Made by a program: the position numbers and the translations under genes. Positions 1-12,110 of a stretch of DNA of 64,000 nucleotides are shown piece after piece. The first letter of the stretch is position 1, and the number at the start of each line of letters is the position of its first letter. The DNA is taken from assembly GCA_037042185.1 (NCBI GenBank), contig JAXQJY010000028.1, positions 1,674,001-1,738,000 of the forward strand. The letters run 5' to 3'. The notes under the pieces were generated by a model. The model saw only the letters and a list, made by a program, of their open reading frames with translations. It did not search any database and had not been told where the DNA came from. This stretch comes from Sordariomycetes sp. S80-01Y. Taxonomy: Eukaryota > Ascomycota > Sordariomycetes.

Positions 1-1188
1 TTCGGAGCCGACCTCCTTGTCGTACTCATCGCAGATGCGGTGGATGTGGCTGCATCGACATCTGGCTTGTCATCTCATTGCCGTCTTTGAACTCATACCG
101 TAGTAAGGATCTCCGTCCTGTTACACCTCCTGAACGACGCCTCGCTAAGGATATCAGGAGGAATCCAAGGCGTGTTAAGGCTATAAAGATGCACCGGTGC
201 TCAAGCGGTCATTGCGCCGACCGCTCTGGCCTCCCATGCCGGTTGGCACCGCGCGCACGTCGACGGTTCCGCGCCTAAGATGCAGCAGTATCCCAACGAG
301 GTCGGAGAAAGAAGGAATCATCTGACGCGCCAGAATTAGCCCAGGTGCCAGAAACAACAGCCGATACGCGAGGACCCTTGCACAGCAGCTCCCGACCACG
401 GATTCGAGGAGGCCGAATGCGCGTAGCCGCGTGCCAGCAGCGTCCAGGATAGGACCAGACCTCGAGCGCGAGGACTCAATGCGTGGACCCGTCAGTAAGC
501 GGTCTCTGGGCGGCCACGGCCAACAGCGCCAGACAATGCGCAGGGTCGGTGCATTGTCGCACAGCTCAGGCCACAGCAGCGAGCTGGACTAATGACAGAC
601 GCAGGCACCGGATGTGTTGATCGTGATTCGTCGGGGTGACGAGACTAACGGCAGCGCGCGTCTTGGCCAACGGCGTCGGGACACTAAAGGTCTTCAGCGA
701 AAATGCTGCATTGCCATTCCAACGGCAGATGGAACCGTCGGCAGCATTCACGTCTGTCTGGGCGATAATGAGGGATGGATGGACGGAGGTCAACGAGCCG
801 TCTCTGGAGAAGTGGAACCTGCGAATAGCGTAGCGCGTTAGTGGTTGGCGTGAGAAAGCGCTGACGTCCTTAACAACAGTTGCAATGGTCGAGAATCGGC
901 TCGACGGGGCAATCTGTCGCTTCTCACCCGTCCATCCGTCTGTTAGGACCCGCGCCGAACCTCCACGGGCTGCTTAACAGGGACTCTTTCACCTCCGCCC
1001 CGCTCCAAGTTGATATCAGACGAGCCGTCGTTACAGTCTTTCAGGCTCAGCGTCAGCGTTTGCTTCCACGTCCAGCTCCCTCCTGACTCAACCTGTGTCA
1101 TCGCTGTGTCTCTTCATCAATCATCTACGCACTGTACCATCTCGACGGCCTCACGCTGTCTCACACGATCTGCACCGCACAGACCGAG
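1..1188. other. Non-coding flank upstream of the formamidase gene
   Basis: I see no supported gene here. Short open frames occur on both strands but none carries a recognisable motif or a plausible splice structure. A perfect TGACTCA element lies about 100 bp before the first gene and is listed separately. The leftmost ~50 bp on the minus strand stay open and could be the edge of a gene outside the window, but this is too short to call. Confidence 0.5.
1084..1090. promoter_or_regulatory. TGACTCA element (GCN4/CPC1-type site)
   Basis: A perfect TGACTCA heptamer lies 99 bp before the start codon of the kynurenine formamidase gene. This is the consensus for bZIP regulators of cross-pathway amino-acid control (GCN4 in yeast, CPC1/cpcA in moulds). 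The position suits a proximal promoter or leader. A link to amino-acid control of tryptophan breakdown is inference only; one 7-mer can occur by chance. Confidence 0.3.
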
Positions 1189-2121
1189 ATGCGGGTCGAT
1201 CTCACGGCAGCCAATATGGACGAGCCCATCTTGGACTACACGTGTCGCGCGTACGGCGATCATGAGCTTCAAAAGGTGGGCGTCTGGCGCTTTTCAAAGC
1301 AATCGGAACAGCCCAAGAGCGGCCCCTGGGTTGTGTGAGTCGATCTTTGCTGCAGAACTGACAAGCCACCTCTGACTCGAGACAGCTTCATACACGGAGG
1401 CGCGTGGCGCGACCCCAAAATCACTCATCTCACCTTCATCCCCACGATTAACCACCTCATCAACTCTGGGCGCATCTCGCCAGATTCTGTTGCTGGCTTT
1501 GCTAGTATCGACTACCGCCTGTCCGCCCACCCCGATCATCCGCAGGATCCGGCCAACACCCCAGCAGCTTCCCTGCGGGATGCTCGACACCCAGACCACA
1601 TCAGAGATGTGCAGTCAGCACTTGGGTTCCTGAAAAAGGAGTACGGCATGGGCGAGGAGTACGTTCTCATCGGGCACTCGGCCGGCGCGACGCTGGCATT
1701 CCAACTCTTCATGGACCCTGCGCTGGATCCAAACATCCCTCTCCCCTCGGGCATCATCGGCGTGTCAGGCATCTACGACCTCGTGGCGCTCGACGATCGC
1801 CATGGTGGAAACTACGCCGGATTCATCACCTCGGCCTTCGGAAGCGATAAGAAGGCCTGGAACGCAGCGTCGCCCGTCAACTACAGCAACTTCAAGAGGG
1901 ACTGGCCGGCATCACGTGTCACCCTCCTCGCCTGGTCTCACCAGGATACGCTGATCGATGAGCCTGAAATTGATGCCATGGCTGCCAAGTTGATTAAGGA
2001 CCGCATCAGCGTCTCCGTGACGAAGGAGCTCACGGGCGAGCATGACCAAGTCTGGGAGGAGGGCCATCAGTTAGCACGGTTGACGTTGTTGACTCTGCGC
2101 CAACTCCAAGAGTCGGACTGA
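1189..2121 (+). CDS. BNA7: Kynurenine formamidase (alpha/beta hydrolase)
   Basis: Predicted to hydrolyse N-formyl-L-kynurenine to kynurenine and formate, the second step of tryptophan breakdown to NAD, in the cytosol. Exons are 1189-1334 and 1386-2121, giving 293 residues. The 51-bp intron has a GTGAGT donor and a CAG acceptor, and the splice creates the HGGAW motif at residues 52-56, the oxyanion-hole signature of this family. The nucleophile elbow GHSAGA places the catalytic serine at S147. D236 and H268 (in GEHD) are plausible triad partners. The chosen ATG is the first in a frame closed upstream by a stop at 1084-1086; a second ATG follows nine codons later. Length is slightly above yeast Bna7 and normal for moulds. 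A generic alpha/beta hydrolase is the alternative, but HGGxW together with the overall architecture favours formamidase. Confidence 0.85.
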
Positions 2122-2473
2122 TACGAAGAATGACTTTTATGTATTACGTAAATTATGTGCTATGATTATGCGAGAATCTCATCGTGTCAAGCTTGTATGG
2201 AGAACCTTTCTCCTTGTTAAAATAGCGAGACCAAGTAAGCGACTTACCCCTTTCACCACCCCTAAGCTCGCCTGGAACTGTTGCTGACGATACGCCCAGA
2301 GGTCGGCTAGATAGATCAGCAATATCAGGCCATTCATGGTCAATATGCCAGGAGCACCTACCGAGTCTCGCTGCGGTCGCTTGTTCGGCCTCGTGTTCGC
2401 CCCTTATCCTCGGCCCCTTTTCTTCAGGGGTCCGTGCAACCGAAGAGGCGCCGCCTCGCGCTTGCTGGCTGAT
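2122..2473. other. Intergenic, convergent 3' ends
   Basis: About 350 bp separate the stop codons of the converging formamidase and MFS transporter genes. The part just after the formamidase stop is AT-rich, as expected for a 3' untranslated and polyadenylation region. I see no gene in it. Confidence 0.5.
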
Positions 2474-3929
2474 CTAGATCTTGACCTTCAACTTCGGCCC
2501 CGTCCTCACAAATCTCGAACAAGCAACACTACAGCTCCCCACCACCGCGACCGTCCCGCCCCATACCTGCGCCCACGTGTAGACACCCCCTGACCTCTCG
2601 ATGATGGCACCCGCCGTAGGCGGCCCTGCCAGCACCGCAAAGGCGCAGAGCGTGCTCACCATGCCGAACCGCGTTCCCATCTTGCGCGGATCCGTCGTCA
2701 GACTCGCCAGGGCACCAACGTACACCCCCTGGCTCGCGCCCGATATCACCCCGTAGAAGGCAGCGAAGATGTACATCCCCGCTCGGGTGTGGACGCCGAT
2801 CCAGGAGTAGATGACGATTCCGAGACAGCAGAGGAAGGTCATGTAGGTATTTATCGGCCCAAAGACGTTGTCAGCCAAGTAGCCCACTATAGGACGGGCT
2901 GGGATGCCGAGACCGTTGGCGATGAGAAGGACGCCGACGGCGTCCACGGAGGTGAACCCAATGACTTCACGGGCAAAGGAGTTGATCTGTCTCGTTAGCC
3001 TCAGCCCCTACCATCTCCTGCAACACCGCAAGGCAGAGTCAACTCACGTAGAAAAAACCAAAGTACAGGGTATAGAGGTTGAGAAATCCGCCCAGGGCAA
3101 ACAATGTGTACGGCAACTCCTTGAACGCCCCCCACTCCACCCAAGGTCCAGTCTTCCTCGGCTTCAGGTACGGCTTCAGAAGCGCATTCGCAATCAGCGC
3201 AATCACGAGCGCCACGAAGGCCTCACACCGCACCGCCCACGCAAACCCAATCTTGGGTATCAGGTATTGCACCACGGACGGGAATATCAAGCTACCAAAG
3301 CTTGTCCCCGTCGCGGCGATGGCCAGGGCAAAGGCGCGGTTCTTCTTGAAATAGGACGAGGCGACGGACACGGCGGGCATGAAGGCCACGCCCAGGCCGA
3401 GGCCGGTGCAGACGCCCTGCGCGAGCAGGATCTGCCAGTACGTCTTGCAGAGGCTGGTCATGAACATGCCGAAGACGACGAGGAAGCAGCCCACGGCGAC
3501 CGTCTGGCGAGCAAAGCCCGCGTCCGACAGCCTCCCCGACACGGTGCACACCAGGAAACTCAGGCACACCTGTATGCTCCCGATCCAAGACACCTGAGCA
3601 CCCGGCAAGCCGAGCTCCTCGACGTAGTATAGCTGGAAAACGCCAAAGGTGGCGGGGAGGCCCCAGGTCATCATGTTGATGAACAGGGCGGCGAGCACCT
3701 GGGACCAGGCGAGCCAGCCGCGGTCCGGGGGCTCGAAGTTGGCATCAGGATCGGGTAATGGGACGGGGGCGTCGACGTTGGAAAATGGGCGGTGGTCGAT
3801 GGGGGCGCCGACAGTTTGTTCCTCATCAAGGGTGTCATGGTCGTCGTCTTGGGCGCGGTGGTCGTCGTGGGCGTTGTGCCCGCCGTAGCGCTTCTCATCA
3901 TCAGGCTTCACGTTCGCCATTGCAAACAA
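2474..3929 (-). CDS. MFS transporter, monocarboxylate-permease-like (MCH family)
   Basis: A major facilitator superfamily protein of 464 residues, most like the fungal MCH/monocarboxylate-transporter-like branch (SLC16-like), which includes yeast riboflavin carrier Mch5. Exons on the minus strand are 3929-3048 and 2986-2474. The intron has a GTGAGT donor and CAG acceptor and joins in phase 0, reading FFY then INSFARE. The first ~65 residues are polar and rich in Asp and His, a typical cytoplasmic tail. The segment PDRGWLAWSQVLAALF that opens the first helix is characteristic of the family. About twelve hydrophobic helices follow, with a GRLSDAGFARQ loop between helices 2 and 3 and a second-half GYLADNVFGP loop. 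The C-terminus is short. The substrate cannot be told from sequence. It is the convergent neighbour of the formamidase, and I infer no functional link. Confidence 0.85.
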
Positions 3930-6229
3930 TCTCTCAGGGGGGGCTTATAAGTATAACTTGGCGTTTCTTCAGATGAACGAATGAGGTCCTTCCAGGCCAT
4001 TGGTCAGGTAAATTACAAGTTCGCTGCACTTTGCTAGGGAGAACGCCGTGGGGTGAGAGCGAGCAAGATGCCTCTTACTTCGAGAGCAAGAAAACGGCCT
4101 CCTTTTCAACGATAAGCAAAAAGCAACGGCGCCTTTGCCTGACACCCCCAGGCTCCGTACTTCGGACAGTCTACTGCAGTCTCTGTGAAGAAATTGACAT
4201 TCGCGCCCTGCGGGGTGTGGGTCGTGATGGAGAAGTGACTCCGAAGCCTACAGCTCGACGGCTTTGGCTTTACATAAAGTTTACACGCTGTTGAGTTCCA
4301 CGTTTCCTCACCGCGTACGTGGGCTCAGGCACTTCAAGTAGTGGCAGCCACAAGTGTCCCTCGTCAATTGACGTTCCAACAGGGCGTGTATCCTCGGGAC
4401 TGGTCCAGGAGGAGCTTCGCTTCCGCACTTCGCACTTCGCTACCCGGCACTTCTATCTGGGAGAATGCGGGGAGCAACCACCAGCGACCATGCACGGTCT
4501 GTAACTCATGACCACTTTGCGGCAAGACGTACATGTGAAGCCCCGTGGACCATTCTCGTTCGATCTAGCACTTTCTTGACAAAACCTCCGGTGTCAAAGC
4601 CGGGAACCGAAGGCCAGTGACACACGCTATCCACAAATTGACCACTCGAAATCAAAACTACCTTTCTCCAGCCCATCAGCCATGCAGAAACCTCTGAAAG
4701 CACTCAAAGTACTGATATGAAAACCGGCGATCAAAGCCACGACTTCAGTAAGCATCGGCGGACTCGTCCAAAAGCACAAATTCTCGTCCCGGTCACCCTC
4801 CGGTCCGTTCCCCATCTCCGGCACCGGAGCCCACACCTGCCGCAGGGTAAGTGGACCCCGCAGCCCCACACCCCTTGCTCCGGACCGGAGCGGGGCGACG
4901 GACGCCTCAGCGATGGCCTTCCGCATCGAGCAATAGCTGCACAGCCAGCGCTGCATGAATGCGCCAACTTCGTTGCATCTTGCTTCTCAATCCTGACTAC
5001 TCTGTGAGCAGCCAGCCTGGATTTTCGAGTTTAGAGCGCCCAGGCTCGAAACCTGGCCATCGTGCGTGGCTGCGACCGCTATTGTGTCGTCTTCACCCCT
5101 CCGAGCGCCGCGGGGTAGGATGACGTAAATTTCGAGGTGAAGTCGAACAAATCGGATTGCGCAGCCAATCATCGCTTGCAAATTGCTCGACCCAGACCGC
5201 CCCGGCCTGAACCGGATGGGAAGGCTAACCGTATTTGGATTAGCGACTAGAACCATTCCCGACGTCGCACAATGGGACAATAAAGATACTCAGTCAATTA
5301 TCCTCGACGAATGTGAATCGACCAAGGCAAGCAGTCAAGGTCGTAGAGTCGCGTTTGTAGTGCGCTGCAGAGGCACCTCATCAGGTGCAGAAGCTCGTTT
5401 TTGGTACATGACAACGTCGTTCCCATCACCAAGGCGACGATTGATTCGTTGCACACCAAGCACCGTGACCAGCAAGGTTCATGTCTTATGAATGGATTCG
5501 ATAGGCTATCGATGTGTACAGAAAGACAGGCAGATTCGAAAATCAGCAATCATAACTAAGTAAAAGGAGACCAAGACAACTCGCAGAACAGACCCTTAAC
5601 TGCCCGCACCCTTTCGTTTCAGGTTGACAACACCGGCCATACCGTTCCGTCCCGTATCCCTATCGGCCATTTTTGATCCATCCGTAGTAGAAACGCTCGA
5701 AACTTCTCTTAATCCGTCTTTCAATTCCTTCCTTGACTCCTTCCTTGCTGTAGACTCGGGACCAGATGGCCGTGGCTCCAGCTTCTCCCCTTCTCCACTC
5801 TCCACTCAGCAAAATTTCCAACTCCCTATCGGCATCTTCACCCACGGGTTTGCGAAAGGCCCTCTACAAACCATCTGTAAAGAAGGTTCCAAAGGACAAA
5901 GATAGAAAATTCAGGCGCGCTTATGTCGTACCCAGACGAGTTACGCATAAGGAAACAACACGAAGTCCACAAAGCTACCAACGCCGGCAAAGGAGTGTAA
6001 TGGTCGATAATCGACCGTCATAATTACATCCTCTCATCATGTGTCGTGAGCCCCTGAACGCCGGGACCGTAGAGACAGTACTGCTATGATATCGCGATGC
6101 GACAAGTGACCGTGTGGTACACCACACAAGTAAATAGGACAAAGATCGCCCCAAGGCCGGAGGCGGATAGGACAAAGCGCTGATCAGCTGGTCTCGGCGA
6201 TTGACCTTGGCTAGCAGTCGCGACTCCTA
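3930..6229. other. Intergenic region, no gene seen
   Basis: 2.3 kb between the 5' end of the MFS gene and the 3' end of the zinc-cluster gene. Open frames are short and look random on both strands. I find no tRNA-like A/B boxes and no repeat worth naming. The part next to the transporter presumably holds its promoter. Confidence 0.5.
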
Positions 6230-8093
6230 CTACCGCTTGCGCTTCTTGTCCTTGTTCGGTGACGACATGATGGTAGGCATGGTGATGGGGGCGGCGGGAA
6301 GCAGGGTAGGGGGTCCGACCGGGGCGAGAACTTCCTCAGTCTTGATAGGGACGCCCATATGACGTCCATAGCGACCCTTGCGTCCGTTACCTTCATCCTC
6401 GCTGATACACTGGTCCGCAGTCAGACCGGCATCGCGGCAGCGACCGCAAGGGCGTTGACGATCGCAACCCTTCTTGCTCTTGCGGCAGCGTTGGCAGCGA
6501 GGCTTGGACGACAGATCAGGCTGATCATCCTCGCCGGGGACAAGGCCATTGGCAGAGGCGATGGAAGGCTTGCGCGACGACGCAGCGGACGCGGGCGACA
6601 AGGGACCACCGGGAACAGGAGGAAGCTTTTTGACTGTGGGTGCTCCAGCGGGGCGGGGAGCTTTTGTGGTCTTGGTCTTGTTCTTGACTGCCTTGGGCTT
6701 TGGGGGCGCTTTGATCTTGGGCTTGTTGTCCACATCTTCGGCGTCGCCAGCAGGCGGCATGAAGCGAGCCTCGGTAGTCTGGTAGATGGCCTGCGAAGCG
6801 CCAGACTCGAGCTTGCGACGTTGCGCAGGATGTTCATCCTCGCTCTCGCCCTCGCTGTCGCTCGTAGCACCAGTTGAAGAGGCAGCATCGGCCTTGCCGC
6901 TGAATGTATCATCGAGTGTTGACGCGGACGTTCGGCCGTGCGAGATATTCGACATGTCGCCAAGACGCATAAGCTGGAGGGCGACATCTTTGTCTTCCTC
7001 AGACACGCAGCTGCCAACGGTGGGATCGGGCGTGGGCAAGATACCGTTACCGGTCATGCTGACACTATTCCTATGGCGGCGAACTTCTGCCGTGTGCGGT
7101 GCGTACATGTTGTTGTGCTGCATGTTGTTGTAGGTTTGCGAGGCTTGGATCGGTCGAGGGTTGGTGAAGGGGTTCTGCCCCGAATACCCTAATGACAGCG
7201 AGGGCCGGTGGTGCTCGACACGGCGAGCTGGAGAGACCGAGGGATTGCTAGTCGCCGCAGGCATCTGTGGGGGTGCGAAAAGGGGCAGTTCCTGATTGAT
7301 GATGTTAGTCAACCATTAGGGATAAGTGTTGGAGGCAGCATACCGAGCTCTCGAATTTGGCTCGCTTGCGACGTCCACCCTCAACAATATTCTCGACACT
7401 GATGTCGGTGTTTCCGAGTTGCTCCTTCATCCTACCAGACGCAGTGCTGTGGGCACCGTCGTCGCTGCTGTAGTCACTGTAAGCATCGGCCTGGCTGAGG
7501 CTGCTAGGGTTTTTGGCAGGTCGGGAACGGCGTTTCTGGCCGTTGCTACCGGTAGAAGCATCGCGCTGCTCCCCCATGCCAATGGGTGAGCGACTGCGTC
7601 GTCTCGACGTCCGGGATATCGGGCGTCCTGTGTCATGTGTGGCAGATTGGATCGCTTGGCCACCGTAGGCGTCTGGGGAGTAGGAAGGGGCGCCAGGAAC
7701 TGGGGCCTGGTACCCTTGCTGGTCATAGGCAGGAGTCTCGGCAGAGTATTCGTCGAAGACCCTGACGTAGACGACCATGCCGTTGGAGAAGTTCTCATAC
7801 CTGGCAATCAAAGTGTTGCCGTCCTTGTCCTCAAAGGAGATGCCCTTGGGCCGGTGGCGGTCCGAGTAAATGCCATAAAAATTCTTGACAGTCGTCACAA
7901 TGGACTCTGTAGCATCGTGGGGGTAGATTTGCACACGCATTGGCAGGCGCGCACGATACTCTGAAGCGTTGGCGAACAAGAGCTCGAATGCGACGGTCTT
8001 GGGGCTGGCCGCCTGGCGAGGTGAGACAGCGTCTCTGACAGGAGAGGCGGCAGCCATGTTGGCCGAGCCGTTGACCGGTGACATTGAAGTCAT
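6230..8093 (-). CDS. Nuclear regulator with a C-terminal Zn2Cys6 cluster
   Basis: A predicted DNA-binding protein of 603 residues. Minus-strand exons are 8093-7344 and 7291-6230; the intron has a GTATGC donor and an ATCAG acceptor and joins in phase 0. Residues ~33-115 form a compact module, with LPMRVQIYPHD, a helix-like TESIVTTVKNFYG segment and GISFEDKDGNTLIARYENF; the pattern suggests a ubiquitin-like or PB1-like beta-grasp fold (inference). The middle is Ser/Pro-rich and polar with basic stretches such as RRRSRS and GGRRKRAKF (nuclear localisation). The zinc cluster is near the C-terminus: C516, C519, C526, C532, C535, C544, spaced CX2CX6CX5CX2CX8C, followed by a conserved EDEGNGRKGRYGRHMGV segment and a basic tail KDKKRKR. 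Most Zn2Cys6 regulators carry the cluster near the N-terminus. No fungal-TF middle-homology domain is visible. I cannot assign a named orthologue. Confidence 0.85.
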
Positions 8094-8473
8094 GTTGGTC
8101 AGATTGTGTATTGTATTAGAATCGATGGGGTTATTGATGGTTGATTGAGAAAGGGGAGGTGCGGGCGGATACGGTTTTGCGCAGATTGAGGCGATGCCGA
8201 GCCGATGCCACCAGTCGAGGAGGTGACGTCCAGGCTTCGCTCAACAAGACGTTGGAAAATCTCGTCTGGAGACTTGATGAGTCTTCAGATGATAGTCCCA
8301 ACGGCTTGTACGTAGATTCGATGGTCGATGAGGACTTATTACAGCATCACCACCCTGCGGTAGGCGGTAAGCGCCGAGTCGGTAGCGGAAGGGCTGGCGT
8401 TGATGGGTAGCGCTGAGGAGAAGCGGAAGCGGTCGGACGAAATGGTTGACGAGGAGGCTATCTAGATGGCTCC

Positions 8474-8692
8474 CTGTGAGGATTAGCGATCGATCGTAGC
8501 TGGAGAGCCTGATGGATCAAGGATAGATGAAATGAGGAGGGTGTGCAAGGGCAAATGTGCGGTTCCAGCGTCGGCGGCTGTTGGTCAGAGGCGAGGAGCC
8601 GACAAGACGAGGAGGAGGAAGAGAGAGCGACGCAGAGGGCTGATTGAGTGCTAGGGGGGATCGCAAGTAGCAGTTGAGGGCTGATGACTTAC
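8474..8692 (-). other. Candidate 5'-UTR intron of the zinc-cluster gene
   Basis: On the minus strand a GTAAGT donor (8692-8687) is followed 219 bp later by CTAATCCTCACAG, a branch-like plus acceptor sequence, ending at 8474. This lies 380 bp before the start codon of the zinc-cluster regulator and would be a leader intron. It rests on splice consensus alone. Confidence 0.35.
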
Positions 8693-11149
8693 CTGCGATG
8701 GCTTGAGCTGGCTGTTTCGGTTGTGGTTGAAGTCGAAGACGAGGAGAGGGTGCACGAGGAGGAAAAGAGGAGCCAAGGAAGTCGTTGGACCGATTTTGTC
8801 GCAGACGCACTGTGGAAGTGAGCCACCACGGCCACCACGCACTGCAGGCGCTCCTCACGGGCAGACGATGGCGCGCACTAAGGCATGGTCTGGGCCGTCA
8901 CAGCACCACGAGGGCTCAGTCGATCAAAATGGATGATGGAGGATACATATTTGTTAATTGTCTTTAGAGCACGGATCTTCGGGAGATTTCATTGCTCAAT
9001 CTACCAAGTATCAAGCCTTTGCGAATAGACGGTGCTGCGGCCTTGCCGTCGTCGAACCGTGTGCGAAGCGACAGCCAGCAGCCGGAGTTGCGATATCTGC
9101 CGCCACAGCGCTTCCTGCCCCGAAGAGGAGGAGAAATGCTGCTATCGATCACTTAGACCGCTCATTGCAACAATTGACAAAGCAGTTGCAACTTTGGCTC
9201 AACAGCCTCCTTCCACGGGCAGGGCGCAACACTCGACATGCCCTGTCGCATGCATGGCCCTATCACCGACAAGGTCGGCCAGGTGCGTCTCAACAGCCAG
9301 GTAACTTTACTGGCCACCCCGAGGTAGTGATGGCCTCGAAAGTGGTATTGTCGGAGTCGCCTAGGCCCTATTGGTGCATTCTCGCACAGAAGGCACTCTG
9401 TGTAGCAATGCGCTACAGTGCGCTGCCTCATCTCTCCTAGGAATTGTGCGCTTGACAGTGCCGATTTGCGACTGCGGCCTGCGACAGATGGACGGCTGAA
9501 AGGCGCCCACAACATCCGTCTCTACCGCTGCCGCATTCTCGATCGGCAGCCCTTGGATATGCCCGCCCGTTACCGCTAATGACCACTATCATGGGTTGTC
9601 CATCCGGCTCTTCCCTCCTTGTCCACTATCCAGAGAGGGGTCCATTCGAGACCGTGACCGCAAAGACTCTTGTCCTGACCTGCAGTAGGTATGGGTCTCC
9701 GCTAGCACCAGGTACCCCGTATCGTCCACGTTCATTCGACGATCCGGCAGCTCACCTTGTTGAAACTTTGGGCCAGCACATAGCAGCATATACTAACAAG
9801 TGCCTTAGCACACCTCAGGCTCCCGAGGAAGCGGGGAGGCTGTCCCGGTGACTGAACCAGGCGTCATGCCCGCTTTGGGTCTTGGATGCCAATGCCACCG
9901 TGCCTGAGTTTTCTGCACCACCTCATCTGCCAGCGGCGCCGGGTCGCTTCCAGCAGACCGCAGGTGCCGTGCTCTGAGATCCAATGCAGGGGTCTCTCAT
10001 TAACCAACTTGACAGCTGTTGATGATGCCCGACCGCTTCAAGCGACCAAGGGGCGCTTTTGGCTTTTGGTTCTGAATACAGTGAGAAGCTGAAAGTGTTG
10101 CGACTGGCACTCGCACAAGGCATCCAAGGTTCGAGACCAAGCGCGGCACGGGACTGCTGACTTGTCGCGAATGCTCCCCCCATCGGAACATCTCGAAACA
10201 GGCCCAGGATGAGATAGGAAGCCAGTGCTACCCTAAGCAGCGAACAGGCACCACGGTCGCAGGCGCCAGCGCCTCGTGAGATCCAATCTTGTCACTCGAA
10301 ACCTTACCTTTCTCACGTTCAAATCGGCTGTAGAAGCGCCCTTTCCACTTCTGACCGTCCCACCTCCATCCGCCGGCGGACACTTGACAGCGGACGTCTG
10401 GATCCCTGCGTGAGGAGGGTGGGCGCCTCTGGGGTGGCCAGCAGCGGTGGATCATTGGCTCACAGGGACTGGATCGCCCGCCCGGCCTGCCCATGACCTA
10501 CGATGGGGCACCGCTACAAAGTATTAGACGCTCCTGCTGCGCATCGTCGCGAACATGTTTGTTTGGCGCTGCTCGAGAATCGCTTTAGGCGCTCTAGAAG
10601 ACTTGGTTGGGCCATGCTCACGGAGGCGTCAAGGCAAGTGAAGCGCGCTATATCGTGGCGATACTGCTTTGTCGCACAACCTCAACCCTCTGCCGGCTCT
10701 ACTTGGCCTGCATTGTAGACCGTCCGCGCGCCCTGAGCTGCGGCCAAATAAACTCTAGTCAAGTCCAGGACTGCGCCCGGGACCCTCCCAGCCTGGGCCT
10801 GGGGCAAAAGATACGGCGCAACAGGTCCTGTAGTGAGCGTATTGGCGAGCGCAAAAGACGGTGTGCGCTCGTGTGACCTGCGGTTGGAGAGAGAGTGCAG
10901 GCGAAGCGGGCCTCGAGTTGGCCACAATATGCGCGACAATGGAGAATGTTCCTGCTTCAACGCTTTCCGCGAAAATCTCTCTTGATGGATATCTCAACAC
11001 TCAACTGCACTGCTGAGAGCTCATTGTGCAAGCCCAGAGTTCAGCAGAATTGCCAGAGCGACCACAGGGCCTCGCTCTTTGCTGGCCTGCATGTGGAGCA
11101 CGAACTGGAAGAAGCCGGATCCATGCTCAGAGATCGGCACCACTGCCGC

Positions 11150-12110
11150 GCATCGCAGTCGTGAAGCGGAATCTGCGCTGCGACAGCCACCCTTCGTCGA
11201 AGTGGCTTCAGGATGCTTTGACTTGACTTTGGAAGACTGTATGTCGCGCGATCGATATGAGAACGAGGCGCATCCCTCAACACAACTGGTGGCGACTCTT
11301 TGCGATGCGATGCTGGTCCAGATCCAACTGAACGATGTTGCAGGCCCCTGTCGCAAAGACGCGATGCGACAGTTCATCGCTTTGCGACCAGCCACATCGA
11401 GACGCCAGGGATGGAATTTTATGAACACTTTGTGACCAGGAGCGCTTTGTTGCCAATCTGGAGTGATGCGGAATAAGGATCGCGCCGAGACAGCGCATTT
11501 CATCCAAGTTCCTCCAAACTCCTTCTCGATCGACTCACTTCTCATGGCCGCATGTGCCAGATCGCATCGGCGCACTGTGATGACGGCGCAAAACGTCTTT
11601 CGCATGATGCGATCACATCTGATTCAATTCTGGCCACTCTTTCCTCGAGTCTCCCCGCTACCACCATTGAATTGCGAGTATTCCTTTCCCAGGCGACCTC
11701 TGCTTTCGGCTTCTTGGGAGTCAAGGCAGATGGCGTGGCACGGAAATGATGCCCTGAGGTGGAAAGTCTCGGTGGCTCGGAAGAGGTCTAGTGCCGCTTG
11801 CGTGGCGCATCTCAATGAGGGGGTGATGCGATAACCGTGCGAAACCGCTGGCTGGCGGTCGCATACGTTGCGATGCGGTTGCGCTGGCTGGCTGGCCACC
11901 GATGGCGGTCGCGAAGCTTCCAGCAGGCCGTTCTCCAGGCCTCGCGTCGAGAGGGCAGCGAGCGCATCGATCCAGTGGATGGGGTGGCTTGCGCTGACGG
12001 TGAAACGGCGGCGCGATCGCACTGGTTGGTGAGCCTCCGGGTCGGCGGCGGCTGAGCTCGCGCGTACCGAAAAATGCGTCGCAATCGCCGCGACTGGGTC
12101 GTGCGAAAGC
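11150..12110. promoter_or_regulatory. Dense TGCGA/TCGCA motif cluster
   Basis: By hand I count 18 TGCGA or TCGCA pentamers in about 960 bp, against roughly two expected at even base composition. Five of these extend to GATGCGA/TCGCATC, and tandem forms such as TTTGCGATGCGATGC (11300-11314) occur. The cluster sits 1.3-2.3 kb upstream of the cyclin B start codon. It could be an array of binding sites for one factor, or a degenerate simple repeat. No known factor is assigned. Confidence 0.35.

Noticed and set aside
1-110. Possible exon of a minus-strand gene running off the left edge
   Set aside because: About 50 bp stay open in one minus-strand frame after a CAG acceptor-like site, but it is too short to identify and no upstream exon could be joined with confidence.
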